Of a DNA stretch of 64,000 nt, positions 15,854 through 24,440 are shown piece after piece. The first letter of the stretch is position 1, and every line of letters starts with the position of its first letter. Source of the DNA: Streptomyces sp. NBC_00223 (GTDB lineage Bacteria; Actinomycetota; Actinomycetes; Streptomycetales; Streptomycetaceae); assembly GCF_036199905.1 (NCBI RefSeq), contig NZ_CP108109.1, positions 6,075,501-6,139,500 of the forward strand. The letters are read 5' to 3'. The position numbers and the translations under genes were made by a program. Under the pieces are notes generated by a model. The model was not told where the DNA came from. It worked only from the letters and a program-made list of their open reading frames with translations, and did not search any database.

Positions 15854-16603
15854 ATGAACTCTGCCGCCGTGACGCAGGCATTGATCCTTGCGGGTGGACA
15901 GGCAACCCGTATGCGCCCCTACACCGACGACGCTCCCAAAGCCATGGTGCCCGTGGCTGGAGCCCCCATCGTCGGTTACCAACTTGCCTGGTTGGCGGAG
16001 CACGGCGTCAAGTCCGTGACGATCAGCGGTGGTTACAAGCACGAGTTGATCAGGGAATACGTGGGCGACGGCGGACGGTTCGGCGTGGACATCCGCTACG
16101 CGATCGAGGCTGAACCGCTGGGTCGTGGCGGCGGGCTCAAGTTCGGCGCGCGTCAACTCGCCGACCCGGGAGCGCCGTTCTACGTGCTGAACGGGGACGT
16201 CATCACGACGTTCTCCCTCACCGATCTCGCGCGGTACCACCATGAGAACGGTGGGGCTGTCACCGTCGCTCTGTCGCCCTACCGGTCGAACTGGGGCGTG
16301 GCCGAGTTGGACGACGGCAACCGTATCCGGGGGTTCGTCCAGTCGCCCGAACTCCCGTACTGGATCAACGCGGGGATCTACCTGTTCAGCCCGGACGTGG
16401 TGCCGATGCTCCCGGACAAGGGGGACCACGAGGACAGTACGTTTCCGCGGCTCGCGGCGGAGGGGCGTCTCATCGGCTACCGGCTGTCGGGCTATTGGCG
16501 GGGGATCGACACGGTGAAGGACGTGATCGCGGCGTCCGATGAGGTGCGTTCCTCCGGCAGGCTGCTGCCGCCGCGATTCCACACGACGGATCCGGACTTG
16601 TGA
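15854..16603 (+). CDS. Sugar-phosphate nucleotidyltransferase
   Basis: A 249-aa nucleotidyltransferase of the NTP_transferase family (mannose-1-phosphate guanylyltransferase / glucose-1-phosphate uridylyltransferase type). The nucleotide-binding start LILAGGQATRMRPYTDDAPK, the catalytic FYVLNGDVIT and the sugar-binding YWINAGIYLF segments are present. Length fits single-domain enzymes without a left-handed helix. Start ATG 15854 follows GGAGG. Substrate cannot be fixed from sequence. It is 48 bp ahead of the sulfatase-like gene and may form an operon with it. Confidence 0.9.
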   Translation: MNSAAVTQALILAGGQATRMRPYTDDAPKAMVPVAGAPIVGYQLAWLAEHGVKSVTISGGYKHELIREYVGDGGRFGVDIRYAIEAEPLGRGGGLKFGARQLADPGAPFYVLNGDVITTFSLTDLARYHHENGGAVTVALSPYRSNWGVAELDDGNRIRGFVQSPELPYWINAGIYLFSPDVVPMLPDKGDHEDSTFPRLAAEGRLIGYRLSGYWRGIDTVKDVIAASDEVRSSGRLLPPRFHTTDPDL

Positions 16604-16650
16604 ATGCCGGGCCGTGACCGGGCCCGGTGAGCCGAGAGGACAGGGCAGCT

Positions 16651-17451
16651 GTGATTGACGCCCATGAGGTAGTAGGCAAGCGCAACATCTTGTTCATTAC
16701 GTTCGATTCGCTGCGTTTCGACGTGGCGCGGGCGTCACTGTTCGCCGGTCTGACCCCGAACCTTGCGGGGGTGCTGCCGGGCGGTCGCTGGGAGGAACGC
16801 CGGACGCAGGGTTCGTTCACCTTGCCCGCGCACATGGCGTTCTTCTCCGGCTTTCTGCCGGTTCCCTCCGGACCGGACCGGCCGAAGCGGCTTCTTGCCT
16901 GCCGTGCTCAGCGCGGAACCACCATCGGTGAGCGCACGTTCGTGTTCAACGCGCCGGACATCGTGAGTGGCCTGGCCGGCCTCGGCTACCGGACGGTCTG
17001 CATCGGGGGCATCGGGCTCTTCTCGGGCGAGACCGAGTGAGGGCGCGTCTTACCCGCCCTGTTCCAGGAGAGCCACTGGAGTCCCCTCACCGGGACGGAC
17101 TGCCAGGACTCCACCCGCCATCAAGTGAACCTCGCACTTGAAGCGTTGAGGACACCCCGGGAGGAACGGCTTTCGTTCCTCTTCGTGAACGTATCCGCGA
17201 CGCACACCCCGCACTTCGGCTACCTGGCCGGGGCGAGCGAGGACTCATGGGAAAGCCAGAGCGCGGCACTCTCGTACGCGGACGGACAACTCGGGCGCCT
17301 CTTCGACGCGTTGCCCGAGCACGGCTCCTGGCTGGTGCTCATGTGCGGGGACCACGGCGAGGCGTTCGGAGAAGACGGTCACAACGGTCACGGGATCGCC
17401 CACCCGGCCGTATGGAGTGTGCCCTACGCGGAATCGCTGCTCCCGGGGTGA
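16651..17451 (+). pseudogene. STM4013/SEN3800-like sulfatase-fold hydrolase with in-frame TGA
   Basis: One frame from GTG 16651 to 17451 reads as an alkaline-phosphatase-superfamily protein: NILFITFDSLRFDVA (metal/nucleophile region), QGSFTLPAHMAFFSGFLP, FNAPDIVSGLAGLGYRTVCI, then, after a TGA at 17038-17040, GRVLPALFQESHWSP, VNVSATHTPHFGYL and LVLMCGDHGEAFGEDGHNGH. The single stop replaces one residue inside an otherwise intact conserved stretch, with no frameshift. As written the product is truncated at 129 aa and should be inactive. A sequencing error or readthrough cannot be excluded. It follows the nucleotidyltransferase. Confidence 0.75.
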
Positions 17452-17512
17452 CGGCCTGGAGACCCCACAGGGTGACTGTTGCCTGGGCCGTAGGGACAGG
17501 GCCCGATGCTCC

Positions 17513-17689
17513 GTGTTCGGGCCCACGACTGACGACCACTGGATCACCGGCCGCAGCCCTGCCCAACTGGGCGCCCTGGCCACCGCGTTACGTACCCACG
17601 CAGACCACCTCGACCACGATGTCGTTCCCGCCCTGACCGCAGCCCGCGACGACTGGGCCGCGCATCGCACGCCGCGAAGCAACGAGTAA
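17513..17689 (+). CDS. Possible 58-aa protein or gene fragment
   Basis: From GTG 17513 the frame reads FGPTTDDHWITGRSPAQLGA and LRTHADHLDHDVVPALTAAR, with strong G/C third positions, to a stop at 17689. No family recognised and no good ribosome site, so it may be the tail of a lost gene. Between it and the CRISPR array at 17858 there is only a weak 21-codon frame. Confidence 0.35.
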   Translation: MFGPTTDDHWITGRSPAQLGALATALRTHADHLDHDVVPALTAARDDWAAHRTPRSNE

Positions 17690-17857
17690 CGGCACGCCGA
17701 CCGCCCGGCGCGGCGGCAAGCCCTAGGCTGACGTGGACGGTTGGCTTGCGCGCGGGAGTGGAGGTCCAGGGGGATGGGCGATTCGTTCCGCACGTCGACA
17801 TCGGTGAAAGTGATGGAATCCGCCACCCACGCGAGGTAAACGCCCAGGTCACTTAGG

Positions 17858-18068
17858 GTGCTCCCCGCACGCGCGGGGTTGGTCCCTGCGGCTGGGCACC
17901 GGACAGGGTGGAGGCGGAGTGCTCCCCGCACGCGCGGGGTTGGTCCCTCACACCCCGATCACATGACCGACCACTGGTGGTGCTCCCCGCACGCGCGGGG
18001 TTGGTCCCTCCTTCGACCAGTGGATGTCCTCGATCCTGGTGTGCTCCCCGCACGTGCGGGGTTGTCCG
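17858..18068 (+). CRISPR. CRISPR array of four 29-nt repeats
   Basis: Repeats at 17858-17886, 17919-17947, 17980-18008 and a degenerate last copy at 18041-18068, with 32-nt spacers. The repeat begins GTGCTCCCCGCACGCG and ends GGGGTTGGTCCC, a variant of the streptomycete type I-E repeat. The sequence before it (GGTAAACGCCCAGGTCACTT) matches the leader ends of the 25-kb arrays, so transcription should run left to right. No cas gene is near. Confidence 0.92.
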
Positions 18069-18159
18069 CGCGGCAGCGTCGGCCTCCGGGACCTAATCCG
18101 GTCCTGGAGGCCGACGTCGCGCGGGGCCCGGAGCGAACCGGCGGCCTACGAGGCCGGCC

Positions 18160-18864
18160 TTACGAACCCGTCGCCGGGGACGCGTCGCTGCGGCTTTCCA
18201 GGACGGCGGCCGGCTCCAGCGGAGAGGCGATGTCCTGGTCCTTGCTGTGGGACGCCCAGTCGCGGATACCGATGAGGACCATGACGAAGAAGATCCCGTA
18301 GACGATCCCGGAGAAGTACAGCTTGGAGTGGATGGCCAGGGGCACCCCGACGAGGTCGACGGCCAGCCAGACGAACCAGAACTCCACGTAGCGCCGGGCC
18401 TGGGTGTACATCGCCAGGATCGAGCCGACGAAGATCCAGGCGTCCGCGAGGACCATCCACCAGGGAGCGCCCGGGTAGAACGACGCGTCGGTCGACTTGA
18501 GCAGCGCGCCGAACGCGACCGTTCCCAAGGCCATGACGGCGATCAGCACGGAGCGCTCCAGCCCCGATGCCCAGCGGACGTTGATCGTGCCTTCCTTCTC
18601 TCTGCTGCGCCGCCAAGTGGCCCAGCCCCATGACGCCGATGCTATGATCACAACCTGCCGGGCGGCGTTGCCTCCGAGATGGACGTTCAGGCTCGCGATG
18701 AGCAGCAGAATCGACCCGAGGATCTGCACCGGCCACGCCACGAGCAGTCGCCGCAACGCCAGCCACACGGTAGCGAGTGCCAGGATGTTGCCCAGGAAGT
18801 CCGACCAGTACACGGGAAGACCGAAGAAGCTGAACTGCTGATTCAGCCAGTGGAATGCGCTCAT
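18160..18864 (-). CDS. pnuC: PnuC/RibM-like vitamin transporter
   Basis: A 234-aa integral membrane protein of the PnuC family: about seven helices (FFGLPVYWSDFLGNILALAT; LVAWPVQILGSILLLIASL) and the family segments SASWGWATWRR and VEFWFVWLAVDLVGVPL. PnuC proteins import nicotinamide riboside; RibM members import riboflavin and PnuT thiamine. As the last gene of an operon encoding riboflavin kinase, flavin reductase, riboflavin-lyase-like enzyme and ribokinase, riboflavin uptake is the more likely role (inference). A gap of ~150 bp with short direct repeats separates it from the kinase gene. Confidence 0.88.
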   Translation of the reverse strand: MSAFHWLNQQFSFFGLPVYWSDFLGNILALATVWLALRRLLVAWPVQILGSILLLIASLNVHLGGNAARQVVIIASASWGWATWRRSREKEGTINVRWASGLERSVLIAVMALGTVAFGALLKSTDASFYPGAPWWMVLADAWIFVGSILAMYTQARRYVEFWFVWLAVDLVGVPLAIHSKLYFSGIVYGIFFVMVLIGIRDWASHSKDQDIASPLEPAAVLESRSDASPATGS

Positions 18865-19017
18865 TGCTAAACACCTTTGTTCGTTCGGAGCAAGGCTGGG
18901 TACGGCTGCTGGGTACGGCGATGGGTACGCCGATGGGCGATGGGGCCCGGACCGGGCCGGTGATGACGCACGGAGCTCGACAGTGGGTGTCGAGTCCGTG
19001 CGGAGCGGAGTGGAACT

Positions 19018-19476
19018 TCAGGCGGAGACGGCTCTCCCGTACGCGGCGAGCGCGTCGGTGAGGACGCGCCGCCCGAGGTCCGAGGCGAGAAGGGCCTCGG
19101 ACCGCAGGACGTCCTGCCGGGCGGCGCGTATCAGGTCCTCGGACGACGCGAACTTCACCGTGTCCCGGATCCGTGCCACGAACCACAGTCCGACGCGCTC
19201 TCCGTAGAGCTCCTCCGACAGGTCGTGGCAGTACACCTCGACGTGTACGTCCGCCGAGTCGCTGAAGGTGGGGTTCGATCCGATGCTGATCGTCCCCCGG
19301 TGGACGGCGCCGGTCGCGTGGCGTACGACCCAGCCGCTGTAGATCGCCGGCGGCGGGACCGGCGAGCCGGGTTCGGCCGCGACGTTCGCGGTGGGGAACC
19401 CGAGCCCACGGCCCCGGCCGGCACCGTGCACCACCGCACCCGTCAGGTGCGCGTGGACGGCCGGGCTGTCACCCAT
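19018..19476 (-). CDS. rcaA: Riboflavin kinase (RcaA-like, single domain)
   Basis: A 152-aa flavokinase domain: GRGRGLGFPTANV (the flavokinase G-x-P-T-A-N motif), YSGWVVRHATG, SIGSNPTF, and a VHVEVYCHDLSEELYG segment holding the likely catalytic Glu. It lacks the FAD synthetase domain found in the usual bifunctional RibF, so it makes FMN only. In the Microbacterium riboflavin-degradation set the single-domain kinase RcaA provides FMN for the lyase/reductase pair. ATG 19476 overlaps the end of the reductase gene by 8 nt. The longer frame to 19515 is less likely. Confidence 0.88.
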   Translation of the reverse strand: MGDSPAVHAHLTGAVVHGAGRGRGLGFPTANVAAEPGSPVPPPAIYSGWVVRHATGAVHRGTISIGSNPTFSDSADVHVEVYCHDLSEELYGERVGLWFVARIRDTVKFASSEDLIRAARQDVLRSEALLASDLGRRVLTDALAAYGRAVSA

Positions 19477-20005
19477 GGGGGATGAGCTCGCGGAACTGGC
19501 TGGTGTGGAAGACAAGCGGCTCCACGCCGGAGAACAGCTCGGTCGTCAGCAACTCCATGAGCACGATCTCGTGATCGCCGCCGTCGTAGGTCGCGCTCAC
19601 CCGGGCCGTCAGCCAGAGCGCGGCGTCCCCGATCACGACGGCACCCTCGGGCGTCGCCCGCCACGCGACGCCGTCGAAGCGGTTGCCCTCCCGGGACGCC
19701 AGACGCCGGCACAGCTCACCCTGACCGCGGCTGAGCACGCTCAGCCCCAGCACGGGTGCCCCCGCCAGGCGCGGCCAGGTGGTCGAGGTGCGGGCCACGC
19801 TGATCGCGACCATGGGCGGTTGGAGCGAGATCGATACGAACGAACTCGCCGCGAACCCGACCGGTTCGTTCCCGAGCAGCGCGCTGATCGCGACGACACC
19901 GGCCGGGTAGGCACCGAACGCCTCTCGCAGCGTCGCCGCGTTCAGCTCCGCCGGCGCGGACGCCCCGGGCTGGTTGTGGGCAGACGTGGCCATGGTCTTG
20001 GACAT
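19469..20005 (-). CDS. rcaB: Flavin reductase (RcaB-like)
   Basis: A 178-aa flavin reductase-domain protein: FGAYPAGVVAISALLGNEPV, SSFVSISLQPPMVAISV, and a LVFHTSQFRELIP C-terminus, as in HpaC/RutF-type NAD(P)H:FMN reductases. It supplies reduced flavin to a two-component monooxygenase; the adjacent LLM enzyme is the obvious partner. Overlap with the kinase gene shows tight coupling. An alternative start is ATG 19993, which has better ribosome-site spacing. Confidence 0.9.
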   Translation of the reverse strand: MSKTMATSAHNQPGASAPAELNAATLREAFGAYPAGVVAISALLGNEPVGFAASSFVSISLQPPMVAISVARTSTTWPRLAGAPVLGLSVLSRGQGELCRRLASREGNRFDGVAWRATPEGAVVIGDAALWLTARVSATYDGGDHEIVLMELLTTELFSGVEPLVFHTSQFRELIPHG

Positions 20006-20048
20006 CCTCTCGTCGCGAGTTTCTGTTTCTCAGTGCCGGTACGCGGTC

Positions 20049-21395
20049 TCAGTGCCGGTACCGCGCCGCGGGGTGGCTGGCGGGCAGCGCGCGGTCGGAC
20101 GCTCCGGTAAGCCGTTCGCGCAGGCTCTCGCCCTCCGTGTACTCCCCGCGGAAGGCTCCGCGCGCCCGCAGGATCGGCAGGACCGACTCGACGAAGTCCG
20201 TCGTCGAGGCCGGCTGGACCGTCGGGGACAGCAGGAATCCGTCGAGGTCGGCGCCTTCCGCGAGCGAACAGATCTCGTCGGCGATCTCCTCGGCCGTACC
20301 GACCACGGGCCGCGCTCCGACACCGTGGGTGTGCCAGTCGGCGAGGACGTCACCGACCGTCTTGCCGGCGAAGCGGGCCACCTGGGTCTGCGACATCTCG
20401 GTGGAGAGCTCGGTCATGGGTGTCTCGGGCGCGTAGGACGAGAGGTCGAGCCCGGTGAACATGGCGTAGCTGGCCACGGTCACCTCGGGCCGCTGGGCGT
20501 CGAGGATCCGCTGGTAGCGCCGCTCCGCGTCGGATGTCGTCGCGCCGATGACGCAGGAGAACGCGGACATCACCTTCACCTCGTCGGCTCGGCGGCCCGC
20601 CTTGACGGCCTCCTCGCGGATGGACGCGGTGTGCCCGGCGAGCTGCTCGACCGAGCCGCTTCCCACGAACATGCACTCGCCGTGCCGCCCGCCGACCCGG
20701 CGACCGGCGGGCGAGGCACCCGCCTGGAACAGCACGGGCGAGCCCTGCGGGGAACGCGCGGTGTTGCCGTACCCCTCGGAGCGGAAGAACGGGCCCTCGT
20801 GGGTGACGAGGTGCACCTTGGCGGGGTCGGCGAACCGTCCGTCCTTGTCCTTCTCCAGCGCGTCCGGCTCCCAGGCCCCCTCCCAGTACTTGTAGACGAG
20901 GTCGAGGAAGTCCTCGGCCATCCGGTAGCGGTTGTCGTGCGCCACCATCTCCATGCCGAACGCCTTGACCGCGGTGTCGGCCGTGCCGGTCGTCACGATG
21001 TTCCAGCCGATCCGGCCACCGGAGAGCTGGTCGAGCGTGGCGAGGCGGCGGGCGAAGGCGTACGGCGGTTCCACGAGGACGGAGCCCGTCACGACGAGAC
21101 CCAGGTCGGTCGTCGTGGACAGAAGCGCGGACGCCACGACCATCGGATCGAGCCGCGGGAGGTCGAGGGTCTCCTCCGTGGCGATGGGCGGGCGCGTGCC
21201 GTCGATCTCGGACCAGCCCCAGGCGTCGGCGAGGAACAGGAAGTCCAGCTTGGCGTCCTCGCAGATCGCGGCGAGATCGCGCCAGTATTCGAGAGTGTCG
21301 AAAAGGTGCCGCCGGCTGTCGGGGTGACGCCAGGTGGCCGTGCCACTCGCGTTGGTCTGCGCGTTCTCGAACACGCCGAGCTTGAGGTTCCTCAT
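20049..21395 (-). CDS. rcaE: Riboflavin-lyase-like LLM monooxygenase (RcaE-like)
   Basis: A 448-aa FMNH2-dependent luciferase-like enzyme of the NtaA/SnaA/DszA group: KLDFLFLADAWGW, LDQLSGGRIGWNIVTTGT, NRYRMAEDFLDLVYKYWEGA, and SPVLFQAGASPAGRRVGGRH. In Microbacterium maritypicum RcaE of this family cleaves riboflavin to lumichrome and ribose. The exact gene set here (reductase, kinase, ribokinase, transporter) makes this assignment much stronger than family membership alone, though substrate is still inferred. ATG 21395 has GGAG at normal spacing; residues upstream are not coding-like. Confidence 0.88.
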   Translation of the reverse strand: MRNLKLGVFENAQTNASGTATWRHPDSRRHLFDTLEYWRDLAAICEDAKLDFLFLADAWGWSEIDGTRPPIATEETLDLPRLDPMVVASALLSTTTDLGLVVTGSVLVEPPYAFARRLATLDQLSGGRIGWNIVTTGTADTAVKAFGMEMVAHDNRYRMAEDFLDLVYKYWEGAWEPDALEKDKDGRFADPAKVHLVTHEGPFFRSEGYGNTARSPQGSPVLFQAGASPAGRRVGGRHGECMFVGSGSVEQLAGHTASIREEAVKAGRRADEVKVMSAFSCVIGATTSDAERRYQRILDAQRPEVTVASYAMFTGLDLSSYAPETPMTELSTEMSQTQVARFAGKTVGDVLADWHTHGVGARPVVGTAEEIADEICSLAEGADLDGFLLSPTVQPASTTDFVESVLPILRARGAFRGEYTEGESLRERLTGASDRALPASHPAARYRH

Positions 21396-21432
21396 GGGTG
21401 GTTCTCCGTAGTGCTGTTGGGTGACCCGCGGG

Positions 21433-22353
21433 TCAGGAAGCAGAGGTGACCGCGGGTACGTCGAGCTGGGACGCGTAGGGCATGGACGCCTGTGCGCCGA
21501 GGCCGGTGACCGCGTACGACGCCGCGTGCACGGCGCGTTCCACCGCGGCCGGCAGGCCGGTGCCACGTCCGAGGGCGTCCGCGAGGGCGCCGCAGAAGGT
21601 GTCGCCGGCACCCACGGTGTCGACGACGTCCACGAACGGCGTGGGGATGTGTGTGATGTCGGTGCTGTGCGCCTCTTTCAGGAGGGCGCCGTCCGCGCCG
21701 AGCGTCACCACGACGGCCCGGCACGGGAGTTCGGCGCGCTCCAGCAGGCCGCGCGCCTCGTCGAGGGTGGCGGGCAGGTCGGCGCCGAGAAGTGAGGCGA
21801 GCTCGCCGAGGTTGGGGACGAGGACGTCGACGGCGGCCAGTACCCGCGTGTCGATCGGGCGGGCGGGGGCGGGATTGAGGACGACGACCCCGCCCTGTTC
21901 GCGGGCCCGCAGGACGGTCAGGTCGACCACGTCGGGCGCGATCTCGTGCTGGATGACGACGACCTCTCCCTTCGACCGGACGAGCCGGGACGGCACGTCC
22001 TGGGCGCCGAGGTCCGCGTTGGCCCCCGGATTCACGACGATGGTGTTCTCGCCGGCGTCGTCGACGACCACCGCGGCGATTCCGGTCGTGGTCCGCTCGT
22101 CCGACCGTACGGCCTCGACGTCCACGCCTTCGGACGCGAGCGCGTCGAGGATGAAGGCCGCGTCCGCGCCGACCCTGGCGACCAGACGCACCCGCGATCC
22201 GAGGCGGGCGGCGGCGACGGCCTGGTTGGCACCCTTGCCGCCCACCCCCTCCACGAAGTGCCGTGCGAGCACGGTCTCGCCGGGGTGCGGCAGGTCCTTG
22301 ACGGTCAGGACGAAGTCGCGGTTCACCGAACCGACGACCGTGATGGACGACAT
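21433..22353 (-). CDS. rcaD: Ribokinase, PfkB family (RcaD-like)
   Basis: A 306-aa ribokinase: N-terminal VGSVNRDFVLTV, the GGKGANQAVAAARLG signature, FVDVVDTVGAGDTFCGALAD with the catalytic Asp and anion hole, all in place. It would convert the ribose freed from riboflavin to ribose 5-phosphate. First gene of the minus-strand operon; ATG 22353 follows AAGGAG. A palindrome (22366-22379) overlaps its ribosome-site region and is likely bound by the divergent LacI protein. Confidence 0.92.
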   Translation of the reverse strand: MSSITVVGSVNRDFVLTVKDLPHPGETVLARHFVEGVGGKGANQAVAAARLGSRVRLVARVGADAAFILDALASEGVDVEAVRSDERTTTGIAAVVVDDAGENTIVVNPGANADLGAQDVPSRLVRSKGEVVVIQHEIAPDVVDLTVLRAREQGGVVVLNPAPARPIDTRVLAAVDVLVPNLGELASLLGADLPATLDEARGLLERAELPCRAVVVTLGADGALLKEAHSTDITHIPTPFVDVVDTVGAGDTFCGALADALGRGTGLPAAVERAVHAASYAVTGLGAQASMPYASQLDVPAVTSAS

Positions 22354-22365
22354 TGGCACTCCTTG

Positions 22366-22379
22366 GGAGATCGATCTCC
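22366..22379. promoter_or_regulatory. LacI-type operator palindrome
   Basis: GGAGATCGATCTCC is a perfect 14-bp palindrome placed 12 bp from the ribokinase start, between that gene and lacI. A centrally CG-containing even palindrome is typical of LacI/GalR operators. Confidence 0.65.
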
Positions 22380-22480
22380 GACATGCTGTACCAGGGTTCC
22401 CGCGCCGTCAAGTAGCCTCGTCGGGTACGCCCGCCCCGCCGTGACGGCGCAGCGCCCACCGACCGAGTAAGGACTCCTAC

Positions 22481-23470
22481 GTGACAGCGCCCCGACTCCT
22501 CGACGTGGCCAAGGCCGCCGGCGTCTCCCGCGCGACGGCGTCACGTGTTCTCGCCGGAACGCCGCGCAACGTCGATCCGGAGCTCGCGCGCCGCGTCGAG
22601 GAGGCCGCGCAACGGCTCGGTTACCAGACCAACCACTCGGCCAGGGCGCTGCGCACCGGCAGTACCGGCACGATCGGCATCGTCCTCCCTACGCTCGCCA
22701 ACCCGTATTTCGTCCAACTCGCCGATGCCATCGCACGGCACGTGCGTGCCGCGGGGGGCACGCACGTGGTCACCGACGCGGCGAACGACACCGCGATCGA
22801 GGCCGAGCAGATCGACACCCTGCTCGGCGGACGGGTGGACGGCCTGATCGTCGTCCCCGTATCCGCCGGAGCGTCCGGACCCGCCGTCCGCGAGGCCGCC
22901 AAGCGCCGTCCCGTCGTCCTCTTCGACCGATGGGCCAAAGGATCCGGCACGGTCGCCGTCACGCTCGACAACGCGTCCGCGGTCCGGCTTCTCATCGACC
23001 ATCTGGAGGGCATCGGGCGGCACCGGATCGCTCTCGTCGCCGCCGATCAGGCGTCCTCCTCGGGCGCCGAACGGCTCGCGGCCTTCACCGAGGCGCAAGG
23101 ACCCGACGCCAACACCATCCTCCTGCCCAGCTTCACCACCGACGCCGGACGGATGGCGGGGCGCCGCATCATCGAGCAGCGCGACCAGGTCGACGCGGTC
23201 GTCTGCGGGGCGGACGTCCTGGCCGTGGGGCTCGTGAGCACGCTGCACCGCTCGTCGGTCGCGGTACCCGGGCAGATCGCCGTCACCGGGTTCGACGACA
23301 CGGAGATACTCGAACTCATCGACCCGCCGATCACGTCCATCCGCCACCCGCTGTCGGCCATGGCGGAGCGCGCGCTGACGCTGCTTCAGGCGCCCAGCCG
23401 GGAACGGACGGAAGGGGTCGAGCGCTTCCCTCCCCAACTCGTCGTCCGGGCCTCGACGGAAGAGTCCTGA
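22481..23470 (+). CDS. LacI-family repressor of the riboflavin operon
   Basis: A 329-aa LacI/GalR regulator: helix-turn-helix LLDVAKAAGVSRATASRVLA, hinge YQTNHSARALRTGSTGTIGI, and a periplasmic-binding-like ligand domain ending FPPQLVVRASTEES. It is divergent from the rca-like operon, so the effector is probably ribose, ribose phosphate or riboflavin (inference). GTG start with AAGGA at good distance. Its last codons recur as a fragment at 12951-13024. Confidence 0.92.
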   Translation: MTAPRLLDVAKAAGVSRATASRVLAGTPRNVDPELARRVEEAAQRLGYQTNHSARALRTGSTGTIGIVLPTLANPYFVQLADAIARHVRAAGGTHVVTDAANDTAIEAEQIDTLLGGRVDGLIVVPVSAGASGPAVREAAKRRPVVLFDRWAKGSGTVAVTLDNASAVRLLIDHLEGIGRHRIALVAADQASSSGAERLAAFTEAQGPDANTILLPSFTTDAGRMAGRRIIEQRDQVDAVVCGADVLAVGLVSTLHRSSVAVPGQIAVTGFDDTEILELIDPPITSIRHPLSAMAERALTLLQAPSRERTEGVERFPPQLVVRASTEES

Positions 23471-23471
23471 C

Positions 23472-23555
23472 GGGTGGTCAGGTTGGTCGGGTCGGTGGTT
23501 CGGCGGTTCCCGGTCTACGGCTGGTGCTGGCCGAGTGCTCGTCGCATCACGGTGA
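23472..23555. repeat. Inverted copy of 11287-11370
   Basis: About 84 bp after lacI match, in reverse complement, the end of the hypothetical gene at 10910-11326 and its flank (TGGTTCGGCGGTTCC, CTACGGCTGGTGC). It links the lacI end to the acetyltransferase fragment and marks a recombination junction. Confidence 0.8.
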
Positions 23556-23808
23556 AGCGACGCGGCGTCGGCCTGGCGCTCGTCCACTCCGTACTGGGTG
23601 CGGCGGACGCGGTCGGCGAACCCCTCGTCGTACTCCTCGGCGACCCCACCTACTACAACCGGTTCGGGTTCCGCGCCGGCACACGACTCGGCATCACACC
23701 GCCGGACCCCGGCTGGGGCGCCTACTTCCAGGTCCGCACCCTGACCGCGTACGAGCCGACCCTCTGCGGGGAGCCTTCACGTACGCCGAGCCGTTCAACC
23801 GCCTCTGA
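23556..23808 (+). pseudogene. GNAT acetyltransferase C-terminal fragment with frameshift
   Basis: Reads RRGVGLALVHSVLGAADAVG, YYNRFGFRAGTRLGI, AYFQVRTLTAYEPTLCG, then continues in another frame as RGAFTYAEPFNRL to a stop at 23808. This is the acetyl-CoA-binding half of a GNAT N-acetyltransferase (motif R-x-x-G-V/I-G). The N-terminal half is replaced by the repeated DNA at 23472-23555, and there is a frameshift near 23778. Confidence 0.75.
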
Positions 23809-24021
23809 TCTTTTGCCTTCCCAGCCGAGTGAGGCCCCATTGAGGCTCCGCCATCGTGAAGTGGCTGGTCAGCAGGGGTGGCGTGGCCGCGTTTCGGGGT
23901 GCTTGTGCTGGTCGCGGGCGGCAGTCTGGGGTGCAGATCGTCCGGCGGGGTGGCTTTGCCGATGAGTTCACCCTCCTCGAACGGTCTACCCGGCGACACG
24001 ACCGTTCTCGACAGGAGTGCC

Positions 24022-24390
24022 ATGTCCACCATCCAGCCCGTGATCCTGACTGCCGACCAGGACGTCCTGCTCGGCTTCTATACGGAATTGTTCGGCGCCG
24101 AGGAGATCTTCCGGGTACCGGCGGAAGGCCCGGCCTTCTACCTCGGCCTGCGCATCGGCGACACCGACCTCGGGCTGGTGGCCAAGGCGGACCCGGGGAC
24201 CGGGGCGGCACCGCGGATCCTGCTCAGCATCGGTGTCGACGACGTCGACGCGACGCTCGCCCGGGTGGAGGCGCTGGGCGGCTCGGTCAGCGGAGGCCCC
24301 AACGACATGCCGTGGGGACAGCGCGTCGCCCACATCAAGGACCCCGACGGCAACCCGGTGAACCTCACCCAGCCGATTCCGGCCCGGTGA
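24022..24390 (+). CDS. VOC-family (glyoxalase/dioxygenase fold) protein
   Basis: A 122-aa single-repeat-pair vicinal-oxygen-chelate protein: TADQDVLLGFYTELFGAEEI, YLGLRIGDTDLGLVAK, and AHIKDPDGNPVNLTQP. The last segment is the usual end of resistance-type/glyoxalase-like members; a metal-binding Glu is replaced by Asn, so a binding or unusual catalytic role is possible. ATG 24022 follows AGGAG. It stands alone between fragments. Confidence 0.85.
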   Translation: MSTIQPVILTADQDVLLGFYTELFGAEEIFRVPAEGPAFYLGLRIGDTDLGLVAKADPGTGAAPRILLSIGVDDVDATLARVEALGGSVSGGPNDMPWGQRVAHIKDPDGNPVNLTQPIPAR

Positions 24391-24440
24391 CGCTGTTCCG
24401 GGTGCTTGTGCTGATCGTGGGCTATCTGCTGCGGTAGGGA

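Noticed and set aside
17038-17040. TGA as selenocysteine codon
   Set aside because: The family is not a selenoprotein family and no SECIS-like hairpin is evident directly after the codon.
18865-19017. FMN riboswitch ahead of the transporter gene
   Set aside because: Short direct repeats are present, but not the conserved RFN-element segments; control by LacI fits better.
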